A DNA stretch of 49,810 bases, taken from positions 1 through 49,810 of the forward strand of contig CACHYG010000005.1 in assembly GCA_902584015.1 (NCBI GenBank), written 5' to 3'. Position 1 is the stretch's first letter, and the number at the start of each line of letters is the position of its first letter. Source of the DNA: an uncultured Pelagibacteraceae bacterium (GTDB lineage Bacteria > Pseudomonadota > Alphaproteobacteria > Pelagibacterales > Pelagibacteraceae). Positions 1 through 8,701 of the stretch are shown here, in pieces. Made by a program: the position numbers and the translations under genes. Under the pieces are notes generated by a model. That model was not told the DNA's origin and ran no database searches. It saw only the letters and a list, made by a program, of their open reading frames with translations.

Positions 1-508
1 CAAACCCTTTGCTCTTGGTTAATCGTATTCTAAAAAAGTTTGAAGAGTTAATTCCACCAAGTGCTACCACTTTATTCTTAATATTGGCTGATAATAGATT
101 AAATTTTATAGTATCTAAATGATTTTTATGCTTTGGGGTTTTAAAGATAGGACTTATAAAAATCTTACTACACCCTTGCTTATTCTTATTGTTTATTTCA
201 CTTGTGTTGTGAGCAGAACCAATTAACTTAAATTTTTTTTTGCAAGCAATATTTTTATATTTTAATATTTTATTAAAGGAAGGCAAATAAAGTCCGTCCA
301 GGTCTAATTTAAGTGCCAATTTTAAATTATTTGATACAAATAATTTTAAGCCTTTTTTTTTACAAATTTCTTTTACTTTATTTAAATCATTAAGATCATT
401 TTTCTTACTATAATTCCTATAAATTATATTTATTCCCTTATGAATATTTGATAAATCTTTTAAATTAAAATTATCTATGAAATAATAAATTTCGTAATTA
501 ATATGCAT
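1..508 (-). CDS. Thiamine-phosphate synthase-like protein (ThiE/TenI fold), 3' end outside window
   Basis: Manual reverse translation from CAT at 506-508: MHINYEIYYFIDNFNLKDLSNIHKG...LDLDGLYLPSFN...KLIGSAHNTSEI...CSKIFISPIFKTPKHKNHL...VVALGGINSSNFF. It resembles the TMP synthase GxSxH..E / SPIFxTxSK / ALGGI pattern. Not in the supplied ORF list because it is truncated. Confidence 0.65.
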   Translation of the reverse strand, partial: MHINYEIYYFIDNFNLKDLSNIHKGINIIYRNYSKKNDLNDLNKVKEICKKKGLKLFVSNNLKLALKLDLDGLYLPSFNKILKYKNIACKKKFKLIGSAHNTSEINNKNKQGCSKIFISPIFKTPKHKNHLDTIKFNLLSANIKNKVVALGGINSSNFFRIRLTKSKGF

Positions 509-1147
509 AATATTGTAAACAATATAACCACAATTACCAAAGAGTTAAATGCTATTAACAGTGATACTAAAATTATTGCTGTTTCAAAAACTTTTACAAT
601 GGCTTATGTCAAGCCCTTAGTTGACTATGGACATGTCGACTTTGGTGAAAATAAAGTTCAAGAAGCAGTTAATAAATGGTCAGAGATTAAAGAAAAAAAT
701 CAAGATATAAAACTTCATCTAATTGGAAAACTCCAAACAAATAAAGTTAAATTTTGTTTACCCTTGTTTGATTATATCCATTCTTTAGATTCCATTAAAC
801 TTGCAGATAAAATTGCTAATGAGCAATCAAAAAAAAACTTTAAGCCAAAAATATTTATTCAAGTAAATGTGGGTGACGAAAGTCAAAAAAGTGGAGTTAC
901 AATGAAAGATTTTGAGAGTTTTTATAAAAAAATAACCGAAGATTTCGATCTTAATATTATAGGATTAATGTGCATTCCTCCTTTTGTAGATGATACAAAA
1001 AAATATTTTGAAAAAATGATTGAACTAAAAAGTAAAACAAATCTAAATGAATTAAGTATGGGCATGTCCAATGATTATGTTGAGGCCGCAAAATGTTCAT
1101 CAACTTATGTTAGGGTTGGATCAAAAATATTTGGTGCGAGAAGTTAA
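503..1147 (+). CDS. YggS-family pyridoxal phosphate homeostasis protein
   Basis: IIAVSKTF, DFGENKVQEAVNKW, LHLIGKLQTNKVK, LSMGMSNDYVEAA and VRVGSKIFGAR are YggS/PROSC motifs. Confidence 0.93.
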   Translation: MHNIVNNITTITKELNAINSDTKIIAVSKTFTMAYVKPLVDYGHVDFGENKVQEAVNKWSEIKEKNQDIKLHLIGKLQTNKVKFCLPLFDYIHSLDSIKLADKIANEQSKKNFKPKIFIQVNVGDESQKSGVTMKDFESFYKKITEDFDLNIIGLMCIPPFVDDTKKYFEKMIELKSKTNLNELSMGMSNDYVEAAKCSSTYVRVGSKIFGARS

Positions 1148-1635
1148 GTAATTTTAATTTTGGTTTTTTTACTAATTAATCTCAATAGAATTAACAAATC
1201 TTTTTTAGATAGAGATATACATCCATTTGTGCTTTTATAATTTTTGGTAAGATGAATGAATATTGCACTTCCTTTATATGGTATTGGTTTTTTTAAATTA
1301 TAATCTAAAACAATTACAACGTCATATTTATGATCTTTTCTAAACATTTTTTCGTGATGAGCATTATTTTTTGTGTTAATTAATGAATTGTAATTTTTAC
1401 TTAACGGGTCATCGCACCATCCCATGTTTGGATAAATTTTTTTTAAATTTAGTTTAGTTTTTAAATTTTTTATTCTATCTGCCCTATAATAAACCTCTTT
1501 TAATAAAAAGGTTCCTTTTGGAGTAGTTTTGTCCCCCTCAATTTTATTTGCTTTTGCTCCATTTTTCCCAATTGAGCATTGGAATATGAATTCATCAAAA
1601 ATTAATGTGTCTTTATTTTTAAGTTTTATTAGCAT
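1144..1635 (-). CDS. L,D-transpeptidase catalytic domain (YkuD family) protein
   Basis: KTTPKGTFLL plus AIFIHLTKNYKSTNGCISLSKKDL, the YkuD His...S/TxGCI/V catalytic motif. Confidence 0.82.
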   Translation of the reverse strand: MLIKLKNKDTLIFDEFIFQCSIGKNGAKANKIEGDKTTPKGTFLLKEVYYRADRIKNLKTKLNLKKIYPNMGWCDDPLSKNYNSLINTKNNAHHEKMFRKDHKYDVVIVLDYNLKKPIPYKGSAIFIHLTKNYKSTNGCISLSKKDLLILLRLISKKTKIKIT

Positions 1636-1638
1636 AAA

Positions 1639-2223
1639 TTGAATAAGATGAATAAATCATCGTTAAATATATTAAACTTTAAGACTTTATATAATATTTT
1701 TTTTGAAACAAAAAATCTTCATAACCTAGATTTGTACCAATATCATAATGAAAATGACCTTATCGAGGGCCTCAAAAAACAAAAAAATTCTGTTATAATT
1801 TCAAGAGTTCAGATAAGTAATAAATTGGTTAACCAAAAACAAATTATTGTAATTGAATATTATCCCTTAAATTTTTTCACTTTAATCGATCAAATTAACT
1901 CTAAATTTTTAATGCAACAATATGATTTTCAGTCAAATTATGAAATTAAAGATTATAAAGTCGATTTAAATTCAAGAATAATTTCAAGAAAGGATAAGGA
2001 ATTAAAACTAACTCAACGTGAGATAGAGGTAGTTTTATTCTTAAAAAAAAATAATCAACCAATAAATGTTAATACCCTCCAAAAAGAAGTATGGGGATAT
2101 TCAGAAGATTTAGAAACCCACACAGTAGAAACTCATATTTACCGATTAAGAAAAAAACTCAAAAAAATATTTGATGATGAGAATTTTATAGAAAGTTTAA
2201 AAGAAGGGTATTTAATAAAATGA
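1639..2223 (+). CDS. OmpR/PhoB-type winged-helix protein with a degenerate N-terminal receiver-like region
   Basis: C-terminal LKLTQREIEVVLFLKKN...VWGYSEDLETHTVETHIYRLRKKL...EGYLIK is the Trans_reg_C signature. The N-terminal ~110 aa lacks an obvious phosphoacceptor Asp motif. Listed start is TTG; an in-frame ATG lies at 1648. Confidence 0.8.
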   Translation: MNKMNKSSLNILNFKTLYNIFFETKNLHNLDLYQYHNENDLIEGLKKQKNSVIISRVQISNKLVNQKQIIVIEYYPLNFFTLIDQINSKFLMQQYDFQSNYEIKDYKVDLNSRIISRKDKELKLTQREIEVVLFLKKNNQPINVNTLQKEVWGYSEDLETHTVETHIYRLRKKLKKIFDDENFIESLKEGYLIK

Positions 2224-2327
2224 AAAAAAAAAATTTAATAGCTAAAGACTTAATGACTTCAAAATATAAACCAAGGGTTATAAAATCAAAAAAGGGTAAG
2301 GGAAGCTTCAAAAGAAAAAAAAAATAA
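2220..2327 (+). CDS. Short ArfA-like ribosome rescue factor (35 aa)
   Basis: Manual translation MKKKNLIAKDLMTSKYKPRVIKSKKGKGSFKRKKK*. It matches the ArfA core RV..NKKGKGSYxRK. ATGA overlap with the upstream stop (2220-2223). Confidence 0.72.
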   Translation: MKKKNLIAKDLMTSKYKPRVIKSKKGKGSFKRKKK

Positions 2328-2337
2328 TCTAAATTTT

Positions 2338-3267
2338 TTAAAGTCTAGCCCCAATTTGTTGAATTACCTTTGATGACATTTCAGTGCCTTTGTCTAAGCT
2401 GTCTTTTAATGACATATTATTTACATGACCGTGTAGAAATCCTGCAGCAAAAAGGTCTCCAGCGCCCGTTAAATCAACAATTTTAAGACCTTGTCTTATT
2501 CCACATTCTACAACTTCATTTTTATTAATCGCAACAGCTCCTCTTTCGCCTCGTGTTAAAACAATCATCTTACCAAGAGACTTAGAGAAATTTATTACTT
2601 CGTCAAAAGATTTTGCATCTATTAATGACATAATTTCTTGTTCGTTTGCAAAAGTGATATCTAACTTGTTTTTTACTAAGTCTAAAAAATGAGGTTTATG
2701 TCTATCAACACAAAATTGATCCGACAAAGACATTGCAACTTTGTTTGCATTTTGAATAGCTTTATCAAATGCTTTTTTAGGGTCACCCTCATCCCAAAGA
2801 TATCCTTCTAAAAGAATAATTTCACTCTGCTTAATTGCATCTGTACTGACATCATTTTGATTTATTTTACCAGCCGTTCCTAAAAAAGTGCACATCGTTC
2901 TTTCAGAGTCAGGAGTTACTAATATTAAGCATGTTCCAGTTGGAAGTTCTTCTTTTTTCTTTGAATAAAAATACTTAACGTTTTCTTGTTTTAATCCCTC
3001 TTCATATTTACTACCCAGTTCATCTTCAGAAACTTTACCAATAAACCCGACTTTATTACCTAATTGAGACAAACCAACTATAGAATTAGCGACAGATCCA
3101 CCTGAGACGGTCTTTTCTATTTTTAGACTAGAGAGTAAATTTTTAAATTCTTTGTCGTCAAAAATTAATTTCATAGTGCTCTTAGTTAAATTATTATTAC
3201 TTAAAAAATCGTCTTCTACTTTACAGATAACGTCAACAATCGCATTTCCTATACCTAGAATTTTCAT
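2338..3267 (-). CDS. PfkB-family sugar/adenosine kinase
   Basis: GNAIVDV, GGSVANS, and C-terminal VDLTGAGDLFAAGFLHG (PfkB signature 2). Confidence 0.9.
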   Translation of the reverse strand: MKILGIGNAIVDVICKVEDDFLSNNNLTKSTMKLIFDDKEFKNLLSSLKIEKTVSGGSVANSIVGLSQLGNKVGFIGKVSEDELGSKYEEGLKQENVKYFYSKKKEELPTGTCLILVTPDSERTMCTFLGTAGKINQNDVSTDAIKQSEIILLEGYLWDEGDPKKAFDKAIQNANKVAMSLSDQFCVDRHKPHFLDLVKNKLDITFANEQEIMSLIDAKSFDEVINFSKSLGKMIVLTRGERGAVAINKNEVVECGIRQGLKIVDLTGAGDLFAAGFLHGHVNNMSLKDSLDKGTEMSSKVIQQIGARL

Positions 3268-3268
3268 G

Positions 3269-3922
3269 TTAAGCTTTCTTTGTTTGAATTGGTTTTTTTC
3301 TCATAGGATAACAAGTGGTACAAATTTTACAAGATATTCCGTAACATTCTCTTGCTTTGCAGAACTCTCTGCCATAGTAAATGATTTGTAAATGTAATTT
3401 ATTCCAATATTTTTTAGGAAATAATCTTTTCAAATCCTTCTCTGTTTGAACCACATTTTTACCATTCGTTAAACCCCACCTTTGAGCTAGTCGATGAATA
3501 TGTGTATCAACTGGGAAAGCGGGATGTCCAAACCCTTGAGACATGACAACACTTGCAGTTTTATGTCCAACTCCAGGAAGTTCTTCTAATTCTTCAAAAG
3601 TTTTAGGTACTTTACTATTATATTTCTCAACCAATATTTTTGAGAGATTATAAATGCTTTTTGCTTTTATTCTAAATATCCCAATTTTTTTTATTAGTTT
3701 TTCTATTTTTTTCCTACCTAAATTTAGAAAATGTCTTGGCTTATAATATTTAGGATAAATATTTTTTGTAACATTGTTAACATTTATATCAGTACATTGG
3801 GCTGATAGTAAAACTGATATAAGTAAAGTAAAAACATTTCTACTTTTTAACGGTACAGAAATCTTAGGATAAGTTTTATTTAAAATCTTTAGTATTACTT
3901 TAGCTCGATCTTTCTCGTCCAT
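3269..3922 (-). CDS. nth: Endonuclease III
   Basis: LLSAQCTD, LPGVGHKTASVV, FPVDTHIHRLAQRWGL, and C-terminal Fe-S cysteines C-x6-C-x2-C-x2-C-like (CKARECYGISCKICTTC). Confidence 0.93.
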   Translation of the reverse strand: MDEKDRAKVILKILNKTYPKISVPLKSRNVFTLLISVLLSAQCTDINVNNVTKNIYPKYYKPRHFLNLGRKKIEKLIKKIGIFRIKAKSIYNLSKILVEKYNSKVPKTFEELEELPGVGHKTASVVMSQGFGHPAFPVDTHIHRLAQRWGLTNGKNVVQTEKDLKRLFPKKYWNKLHLQIIYYGREFCKARECYGISCKICTTCYPMRKKPIQTKKA

Positions 3923-4698
3923 CAGCTAAAATTCAAAACATCTCTCATCGAGTAAAGACCAGGTTTTTTTTTATTTAACCATACAGCAGCAGTCAAAGCT
4001 CCTTCAGAATAAAGCGCTCTATCAAATGCTTCATGGTTTAAAGTAATTATTTCTTTTCCACTTGAAAAAGCAACTTCATGTTCGCCCACAACTTCTCCTT
4101 TTCTAAGAGAATTAAAATTAATTTTTTTTCCATACGGAAAAGCTTTTTTATTTAAATATTTTTTACCTATTAATTTATAAAATTCCTTTTTTTTACCTAT
4201 GGCTATACCTCTGCCTAGCATTAGTGCTGTTCCTGATGGGTGGTCTTTTTTATGCTTATGATGAACTTCAAAAACTTTACTTAAAAATTTATCACCTAAA
4301 GATTTTGACGCTATCTCGGTCAAGTACATCAATAAATTAATACCTAAACTCATATTTCCTGCTTTAAGAATCGATATTTTTCTAGAGTATTTTTTAATTA
4401 GACTTTCCTCTTTTTTTGAAAATCCTGTGGTTCCGATAACAACTTTTTTTTTGAGTTTGCTTGAAATTTTAAGTATCTCAAAGGTACATTTTGGGGCAGT
4501 AAAATCTATTATTAAGTTTGCTTTTTTAAAAGACTCGATGGTATTTAAGCTAAGCTTAATTCCATTAATTTTTTTATTAATTATTCTATTTTCTGTAAGC
4601 GATACTATTTTAAATCTTTTGTCAGATTTTGCGGATTTGATAAGTTGCTGACCCATTCTTCCCATACATCCAGTAATAGCTAAATTAATTTTTTTCAT
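3922..4698 (-). CDS. dapB: 4-hydroxy-tetrahydrodipicolinate reductase
   Basis: ITGCMGRMGQQLI, IDFTAPK, IGTTGF, EVHHKHKKDHPSGTAL. Confidence 0.95.
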   Translation of the reverse strand: MKKINLAITGCMGRMGQQLIKSAKSDKRFKIVSLTENRIINKKINGIKLSLNTIESFKKANLIIDFTAPKCTFEILKISSKLKKKVVIGTTGFSKKEESLIKKYSRKISILKAGNMSLGINLLMYLTEIASKSLGDKFLSKVFEVHHKHKKDHPSGTALMLGRGIAIGKKKEFYKLIGKKYLNKKAFPYGKKINFNSLRKGEVVGEHEVAFSSGKEIITLNHEAFDRALYSEGALTAAVWLNKKKPGLYSMRDVLNFS

Positions 4699-4866
4699 TT
4701 AATAAAAGAAGTAAAGAACTACCATAACAACTAAAACAATTATAGCCCAAATAGATATGTTTTTTAAAAAAGTCCTAAAACTTGAATTAGATGAAAGAAA
4801 TCCTGGAAGCACCAATATTAATACTAATATCATTGCTATTGCGGGCATTATCTGTTCCAAATTCAT
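4699..4866 (-). CDS. Small hydrophobic protein of unknown function (55 aa, two predicted TM segments)
   Basis: Manual reverse translation MNLEQIMPAIAMILVLILVLPGFLSSNSSFRTFLKNISIWAIIVLVVMVVLYFFY*. It directly abuts the dapB start and is absent from the supplied ORF list. Confidence 0.55.
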   Translation of the reverse strand: MNLEQIMPAIAMILVLILVLPGFLSSNSSFRTFLKNISIWAIIVLVVMVVLYFFY

Positions 4867-4931
4867 AATTATAAATTTTTAAATTTAGATAAATTTGTTT
4901 TATGTATTAAAAAAATTTACTGATCTATCAT

Positions 4932-6056
4932 TTAATTTTTCCAGAAATTTTTTGCTCTTTGAAAGAATTTTTTTATACCAGGATTTGATTTTTCGTTTTC
5001 AATTTCCCTGAATTTTTCTAATAATTCTTTTTGTTCTTTATTTAAAGATATTGGAACTTCAGTATTTACTTGGATATATAGATCGCCAGTACCACTTCCT
5101 CTCATGAAAGGCATACCCTTACCTCTCAATCTAAATTGTTTACCACTTTGTGTTCCTGAAGGAATTGTAATTTTTGCTTTTCCTCCATCAATTGTTGGTA
5201 TTTTTATCGAGGTCCCTAACGCAGCGTCAGCAATTGATATCGGACATTCAAAAAATAAATTTTCATCAGATCTTTTAAACAATTCATGAGAATAAACATT
5301 TACAAATAAGTATAAATCTCCACTACCCCCACCTCTTGTGCCAGCCTCTCCTTTTCCAGATAATCTTATTCTCGTGCCATCATCCACACCTTTGGGTATA
5401 GTCACTGATAACCTTTTTGATGTTTGTTTTTTTCCTTGTCCTCCACAGCTAGAGCATGGATTAGTAATTTCTTCGCCAGATCCTGAGCATTGTGGACACG
5501 TTTGTTGAACTGTAAAAAAACCTTGGCTTGATCTAACTTGACCATGACCCCCACACATTGAACAGGTGCCTACATTATGACCTGGTTTAGAACCACTGCC
5601 TTTGCAATTATCGCATTTTTCTGATGAAGTAAATTTTATATCTTGTTTTTTTCCAGAATAAGCTTCCTCCAAAGTAATTGATAAATCATATCTTAGGTCA
5701 GAGCCTCTGTTGTTGGATCTTCTAGACCTTCTTCCGCCGCCAAAACCTTCACCAAAAAAATCCTCAAAAATATCAGAAAAATGGCTGGAGAAATCAAAAT
5801 TACTAAAACCACCTCTTCCTCCTCCACCATTTTCAAATGCAGCGTGACCAAAATTATCGTAATTTTGTTTCCTTTCTGCGTTTGATAGAACGTGATATGC
5901 TTCAGATGCCTCTTTAAACTTATCTTCAGAGACCTTATCTCCTTTATTTTTATCAGGATGATATTTTACTGCTAACTTTCTATATGCGGATTTAATTTGA
6001 TCGGGGGTTGCACTTTTGTTAACACCTAAAACGTCGTAATAATCTCTTTTTGCCAT
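4932..6056 (-). CDS. dnaJ: Chaperone protein DnaJ
   Basis: J-domain HPDKN, G/F-rich region, four CxxCxGxG zinc repeats. Confidence 0.98.
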   Translation of the reverse strand: MAKRDYYDVLGVNKSATPDQIKSAYRKLAVKYHPDKNKGDKVSEDKFKEASEAYHVLSNAERKQNYDNFGHAAFENGGGGRGGFSNFDFSSHFSDIFEDFFGEGFGGGRRSRRSNNRGSDLRYDLSITLEEAYSGKKQDIKFTSSEKCDNCKGSGSKPGHNVGTCSMCGGHGQVRSSQGFFTVQQTCPQCSGSGEEITNPCSSCGGQGKKQTSKRLSVTIPKGVDDGTRIRLSGKGEAGTRGGGSGDLYLFVNVYSHELFKRSDENLFFECPISIADAALGTSIKIPTIDGGKAKITIPSGTQSGKQFRLRGKGMPFMRGSGTGDLYIQVNTEVPISLNKEQKELLEKFREIENEKSNPGIKKFFQRAKNFWKN

Positions 6057-6083
6057 AACAATTTAGAGACAATCAGTTGTTAT

Positions 6084-8006
6084 TTAGGCGCTTTTCTCTT
6101 TATTTTCGTCTTTTACTTCTTCAAAGTCTGCATCAACAACGTTATCGTCTTTTTTTCCTTCTTCTTTTTTATCTTTTGCTGCATCTCCAGGTTTAGCACT
6201 CTGTTGGGATTTGTAAATTGCTTCACCTAATTTCATTGAAGACTGAACTAAATCTTGTGTTTTCTTTTTAATATCCTCTACGTCGGTACCTTTTAGTGCA
6301 TTTCTTAGGTTTGCAGATGCTGTCTCGATCGTTTTCTTATCTGCTTCAGAAACTTTAGATCCATGTTCTTTTAAGTTTTTTTCTGTGGAATGTAAAAGTG
6401 TATCCGCTTGATTTCTTGCATCTACTGATTCTCTTTTTTTCTTATCAGCCTCCTTATTTGCCTCTGCCTCTTTTACCATTTTATTAATTTCATCCTCACT
6501 TAACCCTCCAGATGCCTGGATTTGAATTTTTTGTTCTTTACCAGTTCCTTTGTCTTTCGCTGATACGTTTACAATTCCATTTGCGTCTATGTCGAAAGTT
6601 ACCTCAATTTGCGGCACTCCTCTCGGTGCAGGTGCGATACCCACTAATTCAAAATTTCCTAAAATCTTGTTATCAGCTGCCATTTCCCGCTCACCCTGAA
6701 GAACTCTAATTGATACAGCTGGTTGATTATCTTCAGCTGTAGAGAAAACTTGGCTTTTTTTTGTTGGTATGGTTGTATTTTTATCGATTAATTTTGTTGA
6801 GACGCCTCCTAATGTTTCAATTCCTAATGATAAAGGAGTTACATCAAGCAATAAAACATCTTTCACATCACCTTGTAAAACACCAGCTTGTATAGCTGCA
6901 CCCATTGCAACTACCTCGTCTGGGTTTACAGATTTGTTAGGATCTTTTCCAAAAAAGTTTTTAACTTCCTGAATGACTTTTGGCATTCTAGTCATACCAC
7001 CAACTAATACAATTTCATCAATTTCTCCCGCAGATAAACCTGCATCTTTTAAAGCTGTTTGACACGGTGGTATGGTTCTAGAGATTAAATCTTCAACTAA
7101 AGCTTCTAACTTAGCTCTAGTCATTTTTAAATTTATATGTTTAGGACCAGTTTTATCAGCTGTAATGAATGGAAGATTTATCTCTGTTTGTGTCGCTGAA
7201 GAAAGCTCAATCTTAGCTTTTTCTGCGGCTTCCTTAAGTCTTTGTAAAGCTAATTTATCCGATTTTAAATCTATTCCATTTTCTTTTTTAAATTCGTTTA
7301 ATAGGTAATCTACTATTGTGTTATCAAAATCTTCTCCCCCTAGGAAAGTATCACCATTAGTAGATTTAACTTCAAAAACACCATCACCTAATTCTAAAAT
7401 TGATACATCAAAAGTACCGCCACCTAAATCATAAACCGCAATTTTTTTGTTTGCTTTTTTGTCTAATCCATAAGCAAGTGACGCAGCCGTTGGTTCATTT
7501 ATAATTCTTAAAACTTCAAGCCCAGCAATTTTTCCTGCGTCCTTCGTCGCTTGTCTCTGTGCATCATTAAAATATGCAGGAACTGTAATTACAGCCTTTG
7601 ATACTTCTTGTCCTAGATATTTTTCAGCTGTCTCCTTCATCTTTTGAAGAACAAAAGCTGAAATTTGAGAAGGAGAGTATTTTTGACCTTTCGCTTCTAT
7701 CCAAGCATCTCCTTTTTCAGAATTAATTATTTTGAATGGAGCTGTTTCAATATCCTTTTTTACTGTAGCATCGCTAAAGTTTCTACCGATTAATCTTTTT
7801 ACTGCAAAGATAGTGTTTTCTGGATTTGTTACAGCTTGTCTTTTTGCTGGCTGACCGATAAGTTTCTCATCGTTCTCAGTGAAAGCAACTACTGAAGGAG
7901 TAGTTCTCGCACCTTCAGCATTTTCTAAAACCTTTGCTTGCGTTCCATCCATTATGGCTACGCAAGAGTTAGTTGTTCCTAAATCAATTCCTATTACTTT
8001 ACTCAT
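6084..8006 (-). CDS. dnaK: Chaperone protein DnaK (Hsp70)
   Basis: [39 protein letters not shown]. Confidence 0.99.
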   Translation of the reverse strand: MSKVIGIDLGTTNSCVAIMDGTQAKVLENAEGARTTPSVVAFTENDEKLIGQPAKRQAVTNPENTIFAVKRLIGRNFSDATVKKDIETAPFKIINSEKGDAWIEAKGQKYSPSQISAFVLQKMKETAEKYLGQEVSKAVITVPAYFNDAQRQATKDAGKIAGLEVLRIINEPTAASLAYGLDKKANKKIAVYDLGGGTFDVSILELGDGVFEVKSTNGDTFLGGEDFDNTIVDYLLNEFKKENGIDLKSDKLALQRLKEAAEKAKIELSSATQTEINLPFITADKTGPKHINLKMTRAKLEALVEDLISRTIPPCQTALKDAGLSAGEIDEIVLVGGMTRMPKVIQEVKNFFGKDPNKSVNPDEVVAMGAAIQAGVLQGDVKDVLLLDVTPLSLGIETLGGVSTKLIDKNTTIPTKKSQVFSTAEDNQPAVSIRVLQGEREMAADNKILGNFELVGIAPAPRGVPQIEVTFDIDANGIVNVSAKDKGTGKEQKIQIQASGGLSEDEINKMVKEAEANKEADKKKRESVDARNQADTLLHSTEKNLKEHGSKVSEADKKTIETASANLRNALKGTDVEDIKKKTQDLVQSSMKLGEAIYKSQQSAKPGDAAKDKKEEGKKDDNVVDADFEEVKDENKEKSA

Positions 8007-8060
8007 ATTTTATAAGACTTCATATAAGACCTAATTTTGACTCTACAAGTTGATTTTTCC

Positions 8061-8678
8061 TTAATTTTTGTCATTTTTTTCGGTATTTTTGTTTTTTTTA
8101 TCATTTTTTTCAGACTCAAGTCTTCTTTTGGAAACGGCAACCAGAGATGGTCTTAATAGTCTATCTTTCATCATAAAACCTTTTTGGATTTCTTGAACTA
8201 TTGTACCTGGCTCTTTATTATCATCTTCAATTTCCATCATCGCTTGATGGAAATTTGGATCCATTTTTTTATCAATGGAAGAGATTGGTTCTATATTATT
8301 TTTTTTGAAAATTGAGATCATATCTTTTTTGATTATATCTAAATGTTCCATGATTTTTTTAAGTGAGTCTGAGTTTTTCAATTTTTCATCATTACTTAAA
8401 GAAATTTTTGATCTATCAAGATTATCTAACAAATTAAGAGATTCCCTAGCAAAACTAAAACCACCATATTCAAATGCATCATCTTTTTCTTTTTCATACC
8501 TTCTTCTTTGGTTTTCCATCTCTGCATAAGTTCTTGATAATTTATCCTCAAGCTCAATTATTTTTTCCTCAGGCGTTAATTCTTTTTCCTTCTCCTTGTT
8601 TGTAGTATTCTCTTCTTTATCTTTTTTTTCTATGTCTGATTTTTCTGCTTTTTTTTTATTTGTGTTTTCTTCACTCAT
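8061..8678 (-). CDS. grpE: Nucleotide exchange factor GrpE
   Basis: AEMENQRRRYEKEK, FHQAMMEI, GTIVQEIQKGFMMKDRLLRPSLVAVSK; positioned upstream of dnaK. Confidence 0.96.
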   Translation of the reverse strand: MSEENTNKKKAEKSDIEKKDKEENTTNKEKEKELTPEEKIIELEDKLSRTYAEMENQRRRYEKEKDDAFEYGGFSFARESLNLLDNLDRSKISLSNDEKLKNSDSLKKIMEHLDIIKKDMISIFKKNNIEPISSIDKKMDPNFHQAMMEIEDDNKEPGTIVQEIQKGFMMKDRLLRPSLVAVSKRRLESEKNDKKNKNTEKNDKN

Positions 8679-8701
8679 AAGGTTTATATGGTAAGAAATA
8701 A

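Noticed and set aside
6512-7308. Plus-strand ORFs antisense to dnaK (6512-6709, 6769-6972, 7072-7308)
   Set aside because: They lie wholly inside the strongly conserved dnaK reading frame, show no recognisable motifs, and are typical antisense shadow ORFs.
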